Positions 17,639-25,010 of a stretch of 64,000 nucleotides of DNA are shown piece by piece (within the stretch, counting starts at the first letter, position 1; every line of letters begins with the position of its first letter). The stretch covers positions 6,510,001-6,574,000 of the forward strand of contig NZ_JAUSRB010000002.1 in NCBI RefSeq assembly GCF_030811595.1, given 5' to 3'. The notes beneath the pieces are model-generated. The model was not told where the DNA came from. It saw only the letters and a program-made list of their open reading frames with translations, and searched no databases. Made by a program: the position numbers and the translations under genes. The stretch comes from Streptosporangium brasiliense. GTDB lineage: Bacteria > Actinomycetota > Actinomycetes > Streptosporangiales > Streptosporangiaceae.

Positions 17639-18415
17639 TCAGCCCTCCGCGGAGCCCCCACCGGCACGGCGGACAGGCATCCAGGTGGGTGTGGGATCGG
17701 CGGTCAGGAAATCGGCGACCAACCCGGTGCACAGCCCGGGCTTCTCGTGGAGGAGGACATGGGACGCGCCGGGAACGACGGCCAGCTGGGCGTCAGGGAG
17801 ACCCCGGTACAGCTCCAGCGTGTGCTCCAACGTGACGATGTCGTCGTCGGCGGTCATGACCAGCACCGGGCAGGTCACGGCGCGGAGATCAGCCGGCGTC
17901 AGGCCGCGTTCCTCGGCCACCGCCCGCACGATCTTGGCCACCACGACCGGGAGGTGATCGGCGCCGTCGGGCGACACCTCCGCATAGGCCGCGACCAAGG
18001 GAGGGGGCAGCGGACCCTCGGCGGAGGGCCGGATGATCATGCCCTCCGCGTCGAAGGCGCCGCTGATCAGGACGAGCCGGTCGACCAGGTCGGGGCGGCG
18101 CACGGCCACCCGCAGCGCCACGATCGCGCCGGCGCTGTAGCCGGCCAGCCGTACCGACCCGTCGACGACCTCGTCCAGGAACGCGATGGTGTCCCGCGCC
18201 ATCACCTCGGCCGTGATCGGCCCCGGCACGTCGGCGGTGTGGCCGTGGCCGCGGCGTTCGGGCAGCAGCAGCCGGAAGCGGTCGGCCAGCGCGCCGAGGT
18301 TGCCGTCGAAGTCCCTGCTGTCGGAGAAACCGCCGTGCAGCAGCACCAGCGGCTCCCCTCCGCCCCGCTCGTCGTACCACATGCGCACGCCGTTCACATC
18401 CGCGTAGTCCGCCAT
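17639..18415 (-). CDS. Alpha/beta-fold hydrolase
   Basis: This 258-aa hydrolase has the oxyanion-hole motif LLHGGFSDSRDF at about 25, the nucleophile elbow GYSAGA at about 93 (Ser), the acid in VMTADDDIVT at about 212, and the catalytic histidine in GASHVLLHE at about 238. This is the catalytic triad of the TAP/haloperoxidase-like hydrolases. The ATG start is at 18415. It is followed upstream (same strand, 100 bp away) by an ECF sigma gene with a SnoaL-like tail, though co-transcription is uncertain. The substrate is unknown. Confidence 0.9.
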   Translation of the reverse strand: MADYADVNGVRMWYDERGGGEPLVLLHGGFSDSRDFDGNLGALADRFRLLLPERRGHGHTADVPGPITAEVMARDTIAFLDEVVDGSVRLAGYSAGAIVALRVAVRRPDLVDRLVLISGAFDAEGMIIRPSAEGPLPPPLVAAYAEVSPDGADHLPVVVAKIVRAVAEERGLTPADLRAVTCPVLVMTADDDIVTLEHTLELYRGLPDAQLAVVPGASHVLLHEKPGLCTGLVADFLTADPTPTWMPVRRAGGGSAEG

Positions 18416-18515
18416 CGTGTCGCCGTCCTTCCGTTCCGGTCCCGGTGACCGCCACCGGGTACGCGGGTAGTACGGAGCGGCGGTCGGAAACTCATCGGCC
18501 GGTCCGGGAGATCTT

Positions 18516-19499
18516 TCAGGACGTCGCCTCGGGCTCCAGGGCGTCCGGCAGACCGAACAGCGGGAACAGCCGGTCGGCGTCGAGGTGGGTCGTCACCTCG
18601 ACGATCAGCCCGCCCGAGAGCGAGAGGACCACGAGCGCGAACGGCTCCAGCCCGCCGCCCGGCCCGGTCGGCCGGTACTGCGCGAACGCGGGCGAGCCGT
18701 TGGCCGTGGTCGGCACCAGGCGTGCGCCCGCGCAGGGCCGCCCGGCCGCGAGCAGCGCCCGGCGGATCGCGGCCCGTCCACGCAGCCACCACAGGAACGG
18801 CGGCATGGACGTGACGGCGTCCTCGTGCAGCAGCGCCATCATGGCCTCGACGTCGTGGCGCTCGAAGGCGTCGCAGTACCGGGCGAGGAGACGCCGCTGC
18901 GCCCGGTCCATCGGCTGGTACGGCTCGCCGGGGTCGGCGGAGACGGCCCTCAGCTTCGCCCGGGCGCGTTGCAGCGCGCTGGTGACGGACGCGACGGTGG
19001 TGTCCAGCAGTCGGGCGACCTCGTCGGCCCTGCAGCACAACACGTCGCGCAGGATCAGCACCGCCCGCTGGCGGGGCGGTAGGTGCTGCAGCGCGGCGAC
19101 GAACGCCAGGCGGATCGTGTCGCGCTGCGCGGCCAGTTCCGCCGGATCGCCGCCGACGGGCAGCAGGCGGCCGTCCGGCGCCGGCTGGACGAAAGCGCTC
19201 TCCGGGAGCGGCGCTCCGAGGTCGGGACCGGCCTGCACGGACGGGCCGAGGTCGACCGCCCGGGCCCGGCGCCGCGCGCCCCGCAGCATGTCGAGGCAGA
19301 CATTGGTGGCGATGGCGTAGAGCCACGACCGCAGCGGCGCACGGCCCTCGTCGAACCGGTCGAGACTCCGCCAGGCGCGCACCAAGGTCTCCTGCACGGC
19401 GTCCTCCGCCTCGAACGGTGAGCCGAGCATCCGGTAGCAGTAACCGGTCAGGGCGGTCCGGTGCCGCTCCAGCAGGTCCGTTCCCTCGGACTCAGGCAT
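18516..19499 (-). CDS. ECF sigma factor with SnoaL-like C-terminal domain (SigG-like)
   Basis: This 327-aa sigma factor has region 2 at about 5-75 (LLERHRTALTGYCYRMLGSPFEAEDAVQETLVRAWRSLDRF, then LRSWLYAIATNVCLDMLRG) and region 4 at about 135-190 (LQHLPPRQRAVLILRDVLCCRADEVARLLDTTVASVTSALQRARAKL). A C-terminal SnoaL/NTF2-like domain at about 200-320 (LLARYCDAFERHDVEAMMALLHEDAV, PPFLWWLRGRAAI) is typical of Mycobacterium SigG-type and related groups, where the extension tunes activity in place of an anti-sigma factor. The ATG has GGGAGGG upstream. A longer frame upstream is a shadow of the TetR gene. Confidence 0.92.
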   Translation of the reverse strand: MPESEGTDLLERHRTALTGYCYRMLGSPFEAEDAVQETLVRAWRSLDRFDEGRAPLRSWLYAIATNVCLDMLRGARRRARAVDLGPSVQAGPDLGAPLPESAFVQPAPDGRLLPVGGDPAELAAQRDTIRLAFVAALQHLPPRQRAVLILRDVLCCRADEVARLLDTTVASVTSALQRARAKLRAVSADPGEPYQPMDRAQRRLLARYCDAFERHDVEAMMALLHEDAVTSMPPFLWWLRGRAAIRRALLAAGRPCAGARLVPTTANGSPAFAQYRPTGPGGGLEPFALVVLSLSGGLIVEVTTHLDADRLFPLFGLPDALEPEATS

Positions 19500-19657
19500 G
19501 CCCCTCCCTCCCAGGGACGGTCTGGAAGCCCTCCGGATCGGGGGTCTTCTCCCGGACGTGTCGCCGGCCGCCGACCAGCGTGCCACATACGTCCACGACG
19601 GCGTTGCGGACGGAGGGGCGCAGGGCGGCCGGCGGCACCCCGTCGGTGCCGGGCCGG

Positions 19658-20230
19658 TCAGTGGCTGTGGTCTCCGTGGGGGCGGTCGAGCAGCAGGTCG
19701 GCGGCGCGGGCAAGGACCTGGGCCCGGGTGCGGTCGCCGTGGTCGGCGGCGAGGAAGTGCTCGCCGATCGCCACGCAGAAGGCGAGCATGCTGCGGGCCT
19801 CGACCTCGTCGGCATCGGAGCAGAAGGTGCCGATCAGTTCGCGCAGCAGCGCCATGCGCCGGTTGTCCACCCGTCGCAAGCGCTCGGCGACCGCCTCGTC
19901 GCGCCGGGCCCAGTCGCGGATCGCGAGGTCGATGGGCAGCAGGCGGTCGTCGGAGAAGGTGAGCACGCCCGCGCGCTGGATCTTGGCCCTCGGGTCGCCG
20001 CCCTCGCGCTCGACGCGGTCGATCACCTCGTCGGTGCTCTCCCGCTCCCAGGTCTCCAGCATCGCCTTCAGCAGCGCGTCGCGGTCGGCGAACGACCCGT
20101 AGAACCCGCCTTTCGTGACGCCGAGCTTCTTGGCCAGCGCCTCGACGCGGACGGCGTCCGGGCCGCCGGTGGCCAGCGCCTGCAGCCCCTCCTCGATCCA
20201 CCTCTCGCGCGGCGTGCGGGTCGCGCCCAT
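19658..20230 (-). CDS. TetR-family regulator with twin-palindrome operator
   Basis: This 190-aa protein carries the TetR helix-turn-helix at about residues 10-55 (RWIEEGLQALATGGPDAVRVEALAKKLGVTKGGFYGSFADRDALL) and a helical ligand domain ending RAQVLARAADLLLDRPHGDHSH. I chose ATG 20230 because GGTGAGG lies six bases upstream; the frame also allows 20269, which would overlap the operator. It faces a broken DUF2867-like gene across a region with two copies of a TATACG…CGTATA palindrome, so it most likely repressed that gene and represses itself. Confidence 0.92.
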   Translation of the reverse strand: MGATRTPRERWIEEGLQALATGGPDAVRVEALAKKLGVTKGGFYGSFADRDALLKAMLETWERESTDEVIDRVEREGGDPRAKIQRAGVLTFSDDRLLPIDLAIRDWARRDEAVAERLRRVDNRRMALLRELIGTFCSDADEVEARSMLAFCVAIGEHFLAADHGDRTRAQVLARAADLLLDRPHGDHSH

Positions 20231-20257
20231 GATGTGCCTCACCTCACCTCTCCACCG

Positions 20258-20312
20258 TGTATACGCCACCGTATAAAACGGGCTAGTCTCAGTTTATACG
20301 GTGGCGTATACA
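20258..20312. promoter_or_regulatory. Twin TetR operator, two 16-bp palindromes
   Basis: TATACGCCACCGTATA (20260-20275) and TATACGGTGGCGTATA (20295-20310) are each palindromic in their outer six bases. Together they form a perfect 20-bp inverted repeat (20258-20277 and 20293-20312) around a 15-bp spacer. This spans the TetR promoter region and the leader of the divergent gene. Two such sites suggest cooperative binding of two dimers. Confidence 0.85.
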
Positions 20313-20340
20313 TAACCGGAGGCAGAGCGATGAACAGCTG

Positions 20341-21141
20341 GAAGAGGCGTGCGCATTCCGCGCGCCCGGCGCCGGGTCCGCGCCGTTCACCTGGGCGTAC
20401 GAGCCCGACAACGAGTGCGCCCTCGAACCGGCGGGCAAGACCGTCCGCACGGTCACGCACCTGGGGTGGGCGCCGGCCGCGGGCGGCCGGCACGAGCTTC
20501 GGACGGCGGTCCTCGTGAACCCCGACAGCCTGCCAGGGCGGTTGTACACGGCCGCCATCACGACATTTCGGCGCCGCATCGTCTTGCCGGCGTTCACCCG
20601 GCGGTTGGAACACACGCGGCGGGACCGTGGCCGCCCCGGTCCGGAAGGCGGCAGCGCGGCCACCGTCGAAAGTGCGGTGGGAACGCACAACGTTCCCGAG
20701 TCCGTCCTCGCTCTCAGCTCGCTGTCCGGCATCGACTACGTCGACCACTTCACCCTCGCCACGGACGCGGAGGCGACACCGGAGCGGTGGGCCCGGACGA
20801 TGTTCGGCGACGTCCCCAGTGCCGCCGAGCGGCTGCTCTGGCGCGGTCTCCTCGGTCTCCGGCTCAGCCGGGGGCGATCGCCGGACACCGTGGCCGGATG
20901 GCGGATCGCCGGACGTGGCGAAGACTGGATCCGGCTCGAGGCCGCTTCCTGGTTTCTGACCGGCAACCTTCTCGTCCAGGCAGCCGATGGGCGGGTGTCG
21001 CTGGGGACCTTCCTGCGCTATGACCGGCGCCTGGGCCACAGCGTGTGGCCTCCGTTGTCCGCGGTCCACCGGCGGCTGGCACCCGGGCTGCTCCGCGACG
21101 CCGTGGCGAAGACGGCGGACGCCCCGGGACACCATCCTTGA
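20341..21141 (+). pseudogene. DUF2867-like fused remnant lacking a proper start
   Basis: The open frame reads FTWAYEPDNECALEPAGKTV, LGWAP and AVLVNPDSLPGRLYTAAITTFRR, matching the C-terminal part of DUF2867-type proteins. It then runs into a second segment (LSSLSGIDYVDHFTLATDAEATPERWARTMFGD, RLLWRGLLGLRLSRG, WFLTGNLLVQA, FLRYDRRLGHSVWPPLSAVHRRLAPGLLRDAV) of a related conserved type. No ATG or GTG opens the frame before 20515. The only well-placed start, ATG 20330 with GGAGG, is in another frame and soon diverges. The first gene has thus lost its N-terminus and frame. The second segment might still be translated from GTG 20677. Confidence 0.55.
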
Positions 21142-21225
21142 AGAACGGGGTGGCCGGCGGCCAGGTAGGGCGGGCTGGGTATGGAAGCCCGGGCTCGCCG
21201 CGCCTTCACCCGCACCCGCACGGCT

Positions 21226-21897
21226 CTAGGGTGCGGTGGTCAGGCCGGATCCGTAGGCGAAGATGACCAGTTGGGCTCGGTCGCGGGCCGCTGTTTTGGC
21301 GAGCAGGTTGGTCAGGTGGGTTTTGACCGTGCTGGTGGCCAGGACCAGGTCGGCGGCTATCTCGGCGTTGGACATGCCTCGGGCCACCCGGGTCAGGACG
21401 TCTCGTTCCCGGTCGGTGAGGGTGGCGAGGACCTTGCGGGACGGGGTGGATTCGGGGAGGCGGTCGGCGAGGGACGGAGGTGTGGCGGTGAAGCGTTCGA
21501 TCAGGCGACGGGTCGCCGCCGGGGTCAGCAGGGCCTCGCCGGCCGCGACCACGCGGATCGCCGTCAGGAGGTCCTCCGGGGGTGAGTCCTTCAGGAGGAA
21601 GCCGCTGGCGCCCGCGCGGAGGCCGGCGAAGACGTATTCGTCCAGGTCGAACGAGGTCAGGATGACGACGCGGATCGACGGGTCTTCGGTGATCTTCCGG
21701 GTGGCGTCTATGCCGTTCATTCCCGGCATGCGCACATCCATCAACACCACGTCGGGGCGGAGGGCTACGGCCAGCTCCGTCGCCTCGACACCGTTCTCCG
21801 CGGTGCCCACGACCCGCATGCCCGGTTCGGTGTTCAGGAGGGCCGAGAGCGAGACCCGGAGGAGGGCCTGGTCATCGGCGAGCATGACTCGGATCAT
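21226..21897 (-). CDS. LuxR/NarL-type response regulator
   Basis: This 223-aa regulator has an N-terminal receiver domain (MIRVMLADDQALLR; phosphoacceptor Asp in VVLMDVRMPGMNG at about 54; Thr in VVILTSFD; Lys in GFLLKDSP) and a C-terminal LuxR helix-turn-helix (LTDRERDVLTRVARGMSNAEIAADLVLATSTVKTHLTNLLAKT). Its ATG overlaps the stop of the histidine kinase gene (ATGA), so the two are translationally coupled. It is divergent from an ABC exporter operon, its probable target. Confidence 0.95.
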   Translation of the reverse strand: MIRVMLADDQALLRVSLSALLNTEPGMRVVGTAENGVEATELAVALRPDVVLMDVRMPGMNGIDATRKITEDPSIRVVILTSFDLDEYVFAGLRAGASGFLLKDSPPEDLLTAIRVVAAGEALLTPAATRRLIERFTATPPSLADRLPESTPSRKVLATLTDRERDVLTRVARGMSNAEIAADLVLATSTVKTHLTNLLAKTAARDRAQLVIFAYGSGLTTAP

Positions 21898-23006
21898 TGA
21901 CGGGCCTCGTCCAGTGTGAGGGTGGTCTCTTCGGAACCGTAGGGGAGCCAGGCCTCTACCTGCCAGCCGTCCGGGGACGTGGGCTCGGCACTCACCGTGC
22001 CGCCGTAGAGGCGGGCCCGTTCCGCCATGCCGGGGATGCCCTGGCCCGCGCCGCGCGCGGCGACCGGGCCGGGGTTGGACACCCGCAGGCGGACGCCGTC
22101 GGCCCCGTGGGTGACCTCGATGGTCGCCGATCTGGTGGTGGCGTGCTTCACGGCGTTGGTCAGGGCCTCCTGGACGATCCGGTAGGCGGCCAGGTCGGCG
22201 CCGGCGGCCGGCGGACGCGGGGTGCCGTAGATCACCAGTTCGGTGCGCAGGCCCGCCGCGGACGCCGCGGCGACCAGGTCGCCCAGGTCGGCCAGGCCGG
22301 GCTGGGGGGCGAGGCCGTCGGCGTCGTCGCTGCGGAGGAGGTTCATCAGGCGGCGCATCTCCGCGAGGGAGGAGCGGCCGGTCTGCTCGATCGTCTCGAC
22401 GACCTCGTGGAGCGGGTCGTCGGGGGCGGAGCGGAGGCGCGCGACGCCGGCCTGGACGGTCATCAGAGTCACCCCGTGGGCGACGACGTCGTGCAGTTCG
22501 CGGGCGATCGTCAGGCGTTCCGCGGCGATCCGGGCCTCGGCTTCGGCGTCGGCGCGGCGGCGCTGCTGGTCGGCGAAGGCGGTCATCCACCCGCGGCCCT
22601 GGCGGACGGCGTCGGCCAGCACGCACGGCGGCAGCGCGGCGATCAGCGGGACCACGACGAGCTGGAGCGGGGTCATGCCGTCCTGGCGGAGGACGATCCC
22701 CTGGGCCAGCAGCCAGGTGCCGGTGCAGGTGAGGACGGCCGCGCGTCTCGACCGGACGGCGGCCGAGTAGGAGGCCAACATCCAGGCGGCGGGCTGCATG
22801 GTGGCGTCCAGCTTGAGGACGAGCAGGTAGGTGATGGCGTTCGTCCAGATCAGGACGGGCACCGGGTACTTGCGGCGGAGCAGGACCGGGGCCGTGACCA
22901 GGAGCAGGGGCAGGAACAGGTCGGGCTCGCCGTCACCGTCCGCGGCGAGCCCGGCCAGCAGCAGGATGGCGACGGCGTCCAGGGCGGTCCAGTGCCACGG
23001 GCGCAT
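21894..23006 (-). CDS. DesK-type sensor histidine kinase
   Basis: This 370-aa kinase has about five membrane segments in the first 150 residues (AVAILLLAGLAADGDG, LFLPLLLVTAPVLLR, IWTNAITYLLVLKL and more). A HisKA_3 dimerisation domain follows with the phospho-His in IARELHDVVAHGVTLM at about 180, then an HATPase domain (VQEALTNAVKHA, GQGIPGMAERARLYGG). Sensing is probably in the membrane, as in DesK/LiaS-like kinases. ATG 23006 is preferred; GTG 23015 is an in-frame alternative. It is coupled to the response regulator by a 4-nt overlap. Confidence 0.94.
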   Translation of the reverse strand: MRPWHWTALDAVAILLLAGLAADGDGEPDLFLPLLLVTAPVLLRRKYPVPVLIWTNAITYLLVLKLDATMQPAAWMLASYSAAVRSRRAAVLTCTGTWLLAQGIVLRQDGMTPLQLVVVPLIAALPPCVLADAVRQGRGWMTAFADQQRRRADAEAEARIAAERLTIARELHDVVAHGVTLMTVQAGVARLRSAPDDPLHEVVETIEQTGRSSLAEMRRLMNLLRSDDADGLAPQPGLADLGDLVAAASAAGLRTELVIYGTPRPPAAGADLAAYRIVQEALTNAVKHATTRSATIEVTHGADGVRLRVSNPGPVAARGAGQGIPGMAERARLYGGTVSAEPTSPDGWQVEAWLPYGSEETTLTLDEARQ

Positions 23007-23138
23007 CGCGTTCACGACCCGACCGTATCGATCCAGTCCGTCCCGCCGCCTCCCCCCACGGTCCGAAGCGTGATCGGCACCGTGGGCGGAAGCGGCCTGC
23101 CCGCCCGATCGGCGACCGTGGAGTCCGGGAGGCACAAG

Positions 23139-24047
23139 ATGATCGAAGTCACTGGTCTGGTCAAGCGCTACGGCAGGGCCGCGGCCGTCGACGGGCTCAC
23201 TTTCACGGTCCGTCCGGGACGCGTCACCGGGTTCCTCGGGCCGAACGGCGCGGGCAAATCCACCACTATGCGGCTCGTCCTCGGGCTCGACCGGGCGCAC
23301 AAGGGCCGCGTCCTGATCGACGGGCGGCCGCTGCGCGATCTCGACCGGCCGCTCACCCGGGTCGGGGCGCTGCTGGACGCCTCAGGGGTGCATTCCGGGC
23401 GGACGGCCCGGAATCATCTGCGGGTGATCGCGGCGGCCAACGGCATCGGGGAGCGCCGGGTGGACGCCTGCCTGGAGCTGGCCGGGCTGGCCGCAGTGGC
23501 GGGCCGCCGGATCCGCGGGTTCAGCCTGGGCATGCGCCAGCGGCTCGGCATCGCCGCGGCCCTGCTCGGCGACCCCGGCGTCCTGCTGTTCGACGAACCG
23601 GTCAACGGCCTGGACGCGGAGGGCGTCCAGTGGGTCCGCACCCTGATGCGGGACCTGGCCGCCGAGGGCCGGACGGTCTTCGTCTCGTCCCACCTGATGG
23701 CCGAGATGCAGAACACCGCCGACCACCTGATCGTCATCGGCCGCGGCAGGCTCCTGGCAGACGCCCCCATCGGCGATCTGGTGGCGACGGCGTCCATCGA
23801 GCTCCGGGTCCCCGAGGCGAAGACGGGCACGGCGGTCGGGCTGCTCGCCCGAGCCGGCGGAGACGTCACCGTCGACGGCGGCGACCTGCTCATCAAGGGC
23901 GTCGACGCGACCCACGCCGGAGAACTCCTCCTCGGAGCCGGCATCCCGATCATCCACCTCGCCGAACACCGCTCCTCCCTCGAAGAGGCCTACCTGGACC
24001 TCACCGGTGAAGCGGTCGAATACCACGCTCTGGAGAGGCGGTCATGA
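23139..24047 (+). CDS. ABC transporter ATP-binding protein (CcmA/drug-export type)
   Basis: This 302-aa ATPase has Walker A FLGPNGAGKSTTMR at about 36-48, the Q-loop region VGALLDASGVHSGRTARNHL, the ABC signature FSLGMRQRLGIAAAL at about 130, Walker B VLLFDEPVNGLD at about 150, and the H-loop FVSSHLMAEM. The family includes drug, lantibiotic and antimicrobial-peptide exporters. GGGAGG lies six bases upstream of the ATG. Its final ATGA overlaps the permease start. The divergent two-component genes suggest inducible expression on membrane or antibiotic stress. Confidence 0.95.
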   Translation: MIEVTGLVKRYGRAAAVDGLTFTVRPGRVTGFLGPNGAGKSTTMRLVLGLDRAHKGRVLIDGRPLRDLDRPLTRVGALLDASGVHSGRTARNHLRVIAAANGIGERRVDACLELAGLAAVAGRRIRGFSLGMRQRLGIAAALLGDPGVLLFDEPVNGLDAEGVQWVRTLMRDLAAEGRTVFVSSHLMAEMQNTADHLIVIGRGRLLADAPIGDLVATASIELRVPEAKTGTAVGLLARAGGDVTVDGGDLLIKGVDATHAGELLLGAGIPIIHLAEHRSSLEEAYLDLTGEAVEYHALERRS

Positions 24048-24823
24048 CAGACATTCGGTACATCGTGCGGTCGGAGTGGATCAAGCTCGGGTCGGTGCGG
24101 TCGACGTGGTGGTGCCTGGGGGTGGCGACGCTGCTCGTGCCGGTGTTCGGAGCGCTGACGGCGTTGTCGGTCGATCCGGTCGAAGCGGCGGCGCTGCCCA
24201 AGGCTTGGCTGGTGGAGGGCGGGTTCGACCCGCTTGAGCCGCTGAGCGCCGTACTGCTGGCGCAGTTCGCGTTCGGGGTGCTGGGAGTGCTGACGGTCAC
24301 GTCGGAGTACTCGACGGGGCAGATCCGCAGCTCGCTGCTGGCCGTTCCGCAGCGGCGGCGGCTCTTGACGGCGAAGCTGGCGGTGCTGGCCGCGGCGGTC
24401 GCGGCGGTGGCGTCGGCGCTCACGTTCGGGACGTTCTTCCTGACCCAGGCCCTCTACCCGGACGGGCTCGGGATCGGGCTGGGCGATGGCGGCGCGTGGA
24501 AGGCCCTGCTCGGCAGCGTCGCCTACACGGTCTTCATCGCGGTGTTCGGGTTCGCGGTCGGTGCGGCAGTGCGCGGGACGGGGGCGGCGGTCACGGTGTT
24601 CATGGCGGTGACGTTCGTGGTGATGAGCGCCCTGCCCGCGGTGCTCCCCAGCTCGCTGCAGGAGCAGGCTGTCCACTACACCTTCATCGGGCTCGCCAGA
24701 TCGCTGACGACGCTCCAGCCGGATCCGCAGCCGGGAATGCCCGTGGCCGCCCTGCTCCTGGCCGCCTACGCCGCCCTCGTGCTGGTCCCGGTGCTGCTGC
24801 TGGCGGAGCGGCGGGACGACTGA
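24044..24823 (+). CDS. ABC transporter permease (ABC-2 type)
   Basis: This 259-aa integral membrane subunit has six predicted segments: VRSTWWCLGVATLLVPVFGAL, LLAQFAFGVLGVLTVTSEY, LTAKLAVLAAAVAAVASALTFG, VAYTVFIAVFGFAVGAAVRG, AAVTVFMAVTFVVMSALPAVLP and AALLLAAYAALVLVPVLLLAE. The motif GQIRSSLLAVPQRRRLL after segment two is common in ABC-2 permeases of self-resistance or drug exporters. It forms the channel with the coupled ATPase. The substrate is unknown. Confidence 0.93.
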   Translation: MTDIRYIVRSEWIKLGSVRSTWWCLGVATLLVPVFGALTALSVDPVEAAALPKAWLVEGGFDPLEPLSAVLLAQFAFGVLGVLTVTSEYSTGQIRSSLLAVPQRRRLLTAKLAVLAAAVAAVASALTFGTFFLTQALYPDGLGIGLGDGGAWKALLGSVAYTVFIAVFGFAVGAAVRGTGAAVTVFMAVTFVVMSALPAVLPSSLQEQAVHYTFIGLARSLTTLQPDPQPGMPVAALLLAAYAALVLVPVLLLAERRDD

Positions 24824-24942
24824 TCAGAGCCGGACCACCTGCGCCTCGACCGCGGGCCGTATCGGGCGGATGCGCCTGATCAGCAACGATCGGCTCGGGC
24901 GAGGCGAGCGGCGAGTCCGTCGCCGCCGGCTGACCGCGTCGC

Positions 24943-24982
24943 TGCCTCGGGCCGGGACGGTGCCTCGGGCCGGGACGGTGCC
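24943..24982. repeat. Tandem 18-bp repeat upstream of the AfsR-like gene
   Basis: TGCCTCGGGCCGGGACGG occurs twice head to tail (24943-24960, 24961-24978) and a third copy begins. It lies 30 bp upstream of the AfsR-like ATG. It may be a regulator binding site or a simple slippage duplication. Confidence 0.6.
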
Positions 24983-25010
24983 GTCGTCGTTCTCTGACAG
25001 ACTGCGGGCC

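Noticed and set aside
18516..20201. 561-aa version of the SigG-like protein
   Set aside because: The extra N-terminal part is an out-of-frame reading of the TetR gene. ATG 19499 has a good SD and begins the sigma region 2.
21897..23138. Forward extension of the ABC ATPase frame through the histidine kinase gene
   Set aside because: The ATPase has a good SD and ATG at 23139. The upstream part is antisense to a clear kinase and lacks protein-like features.
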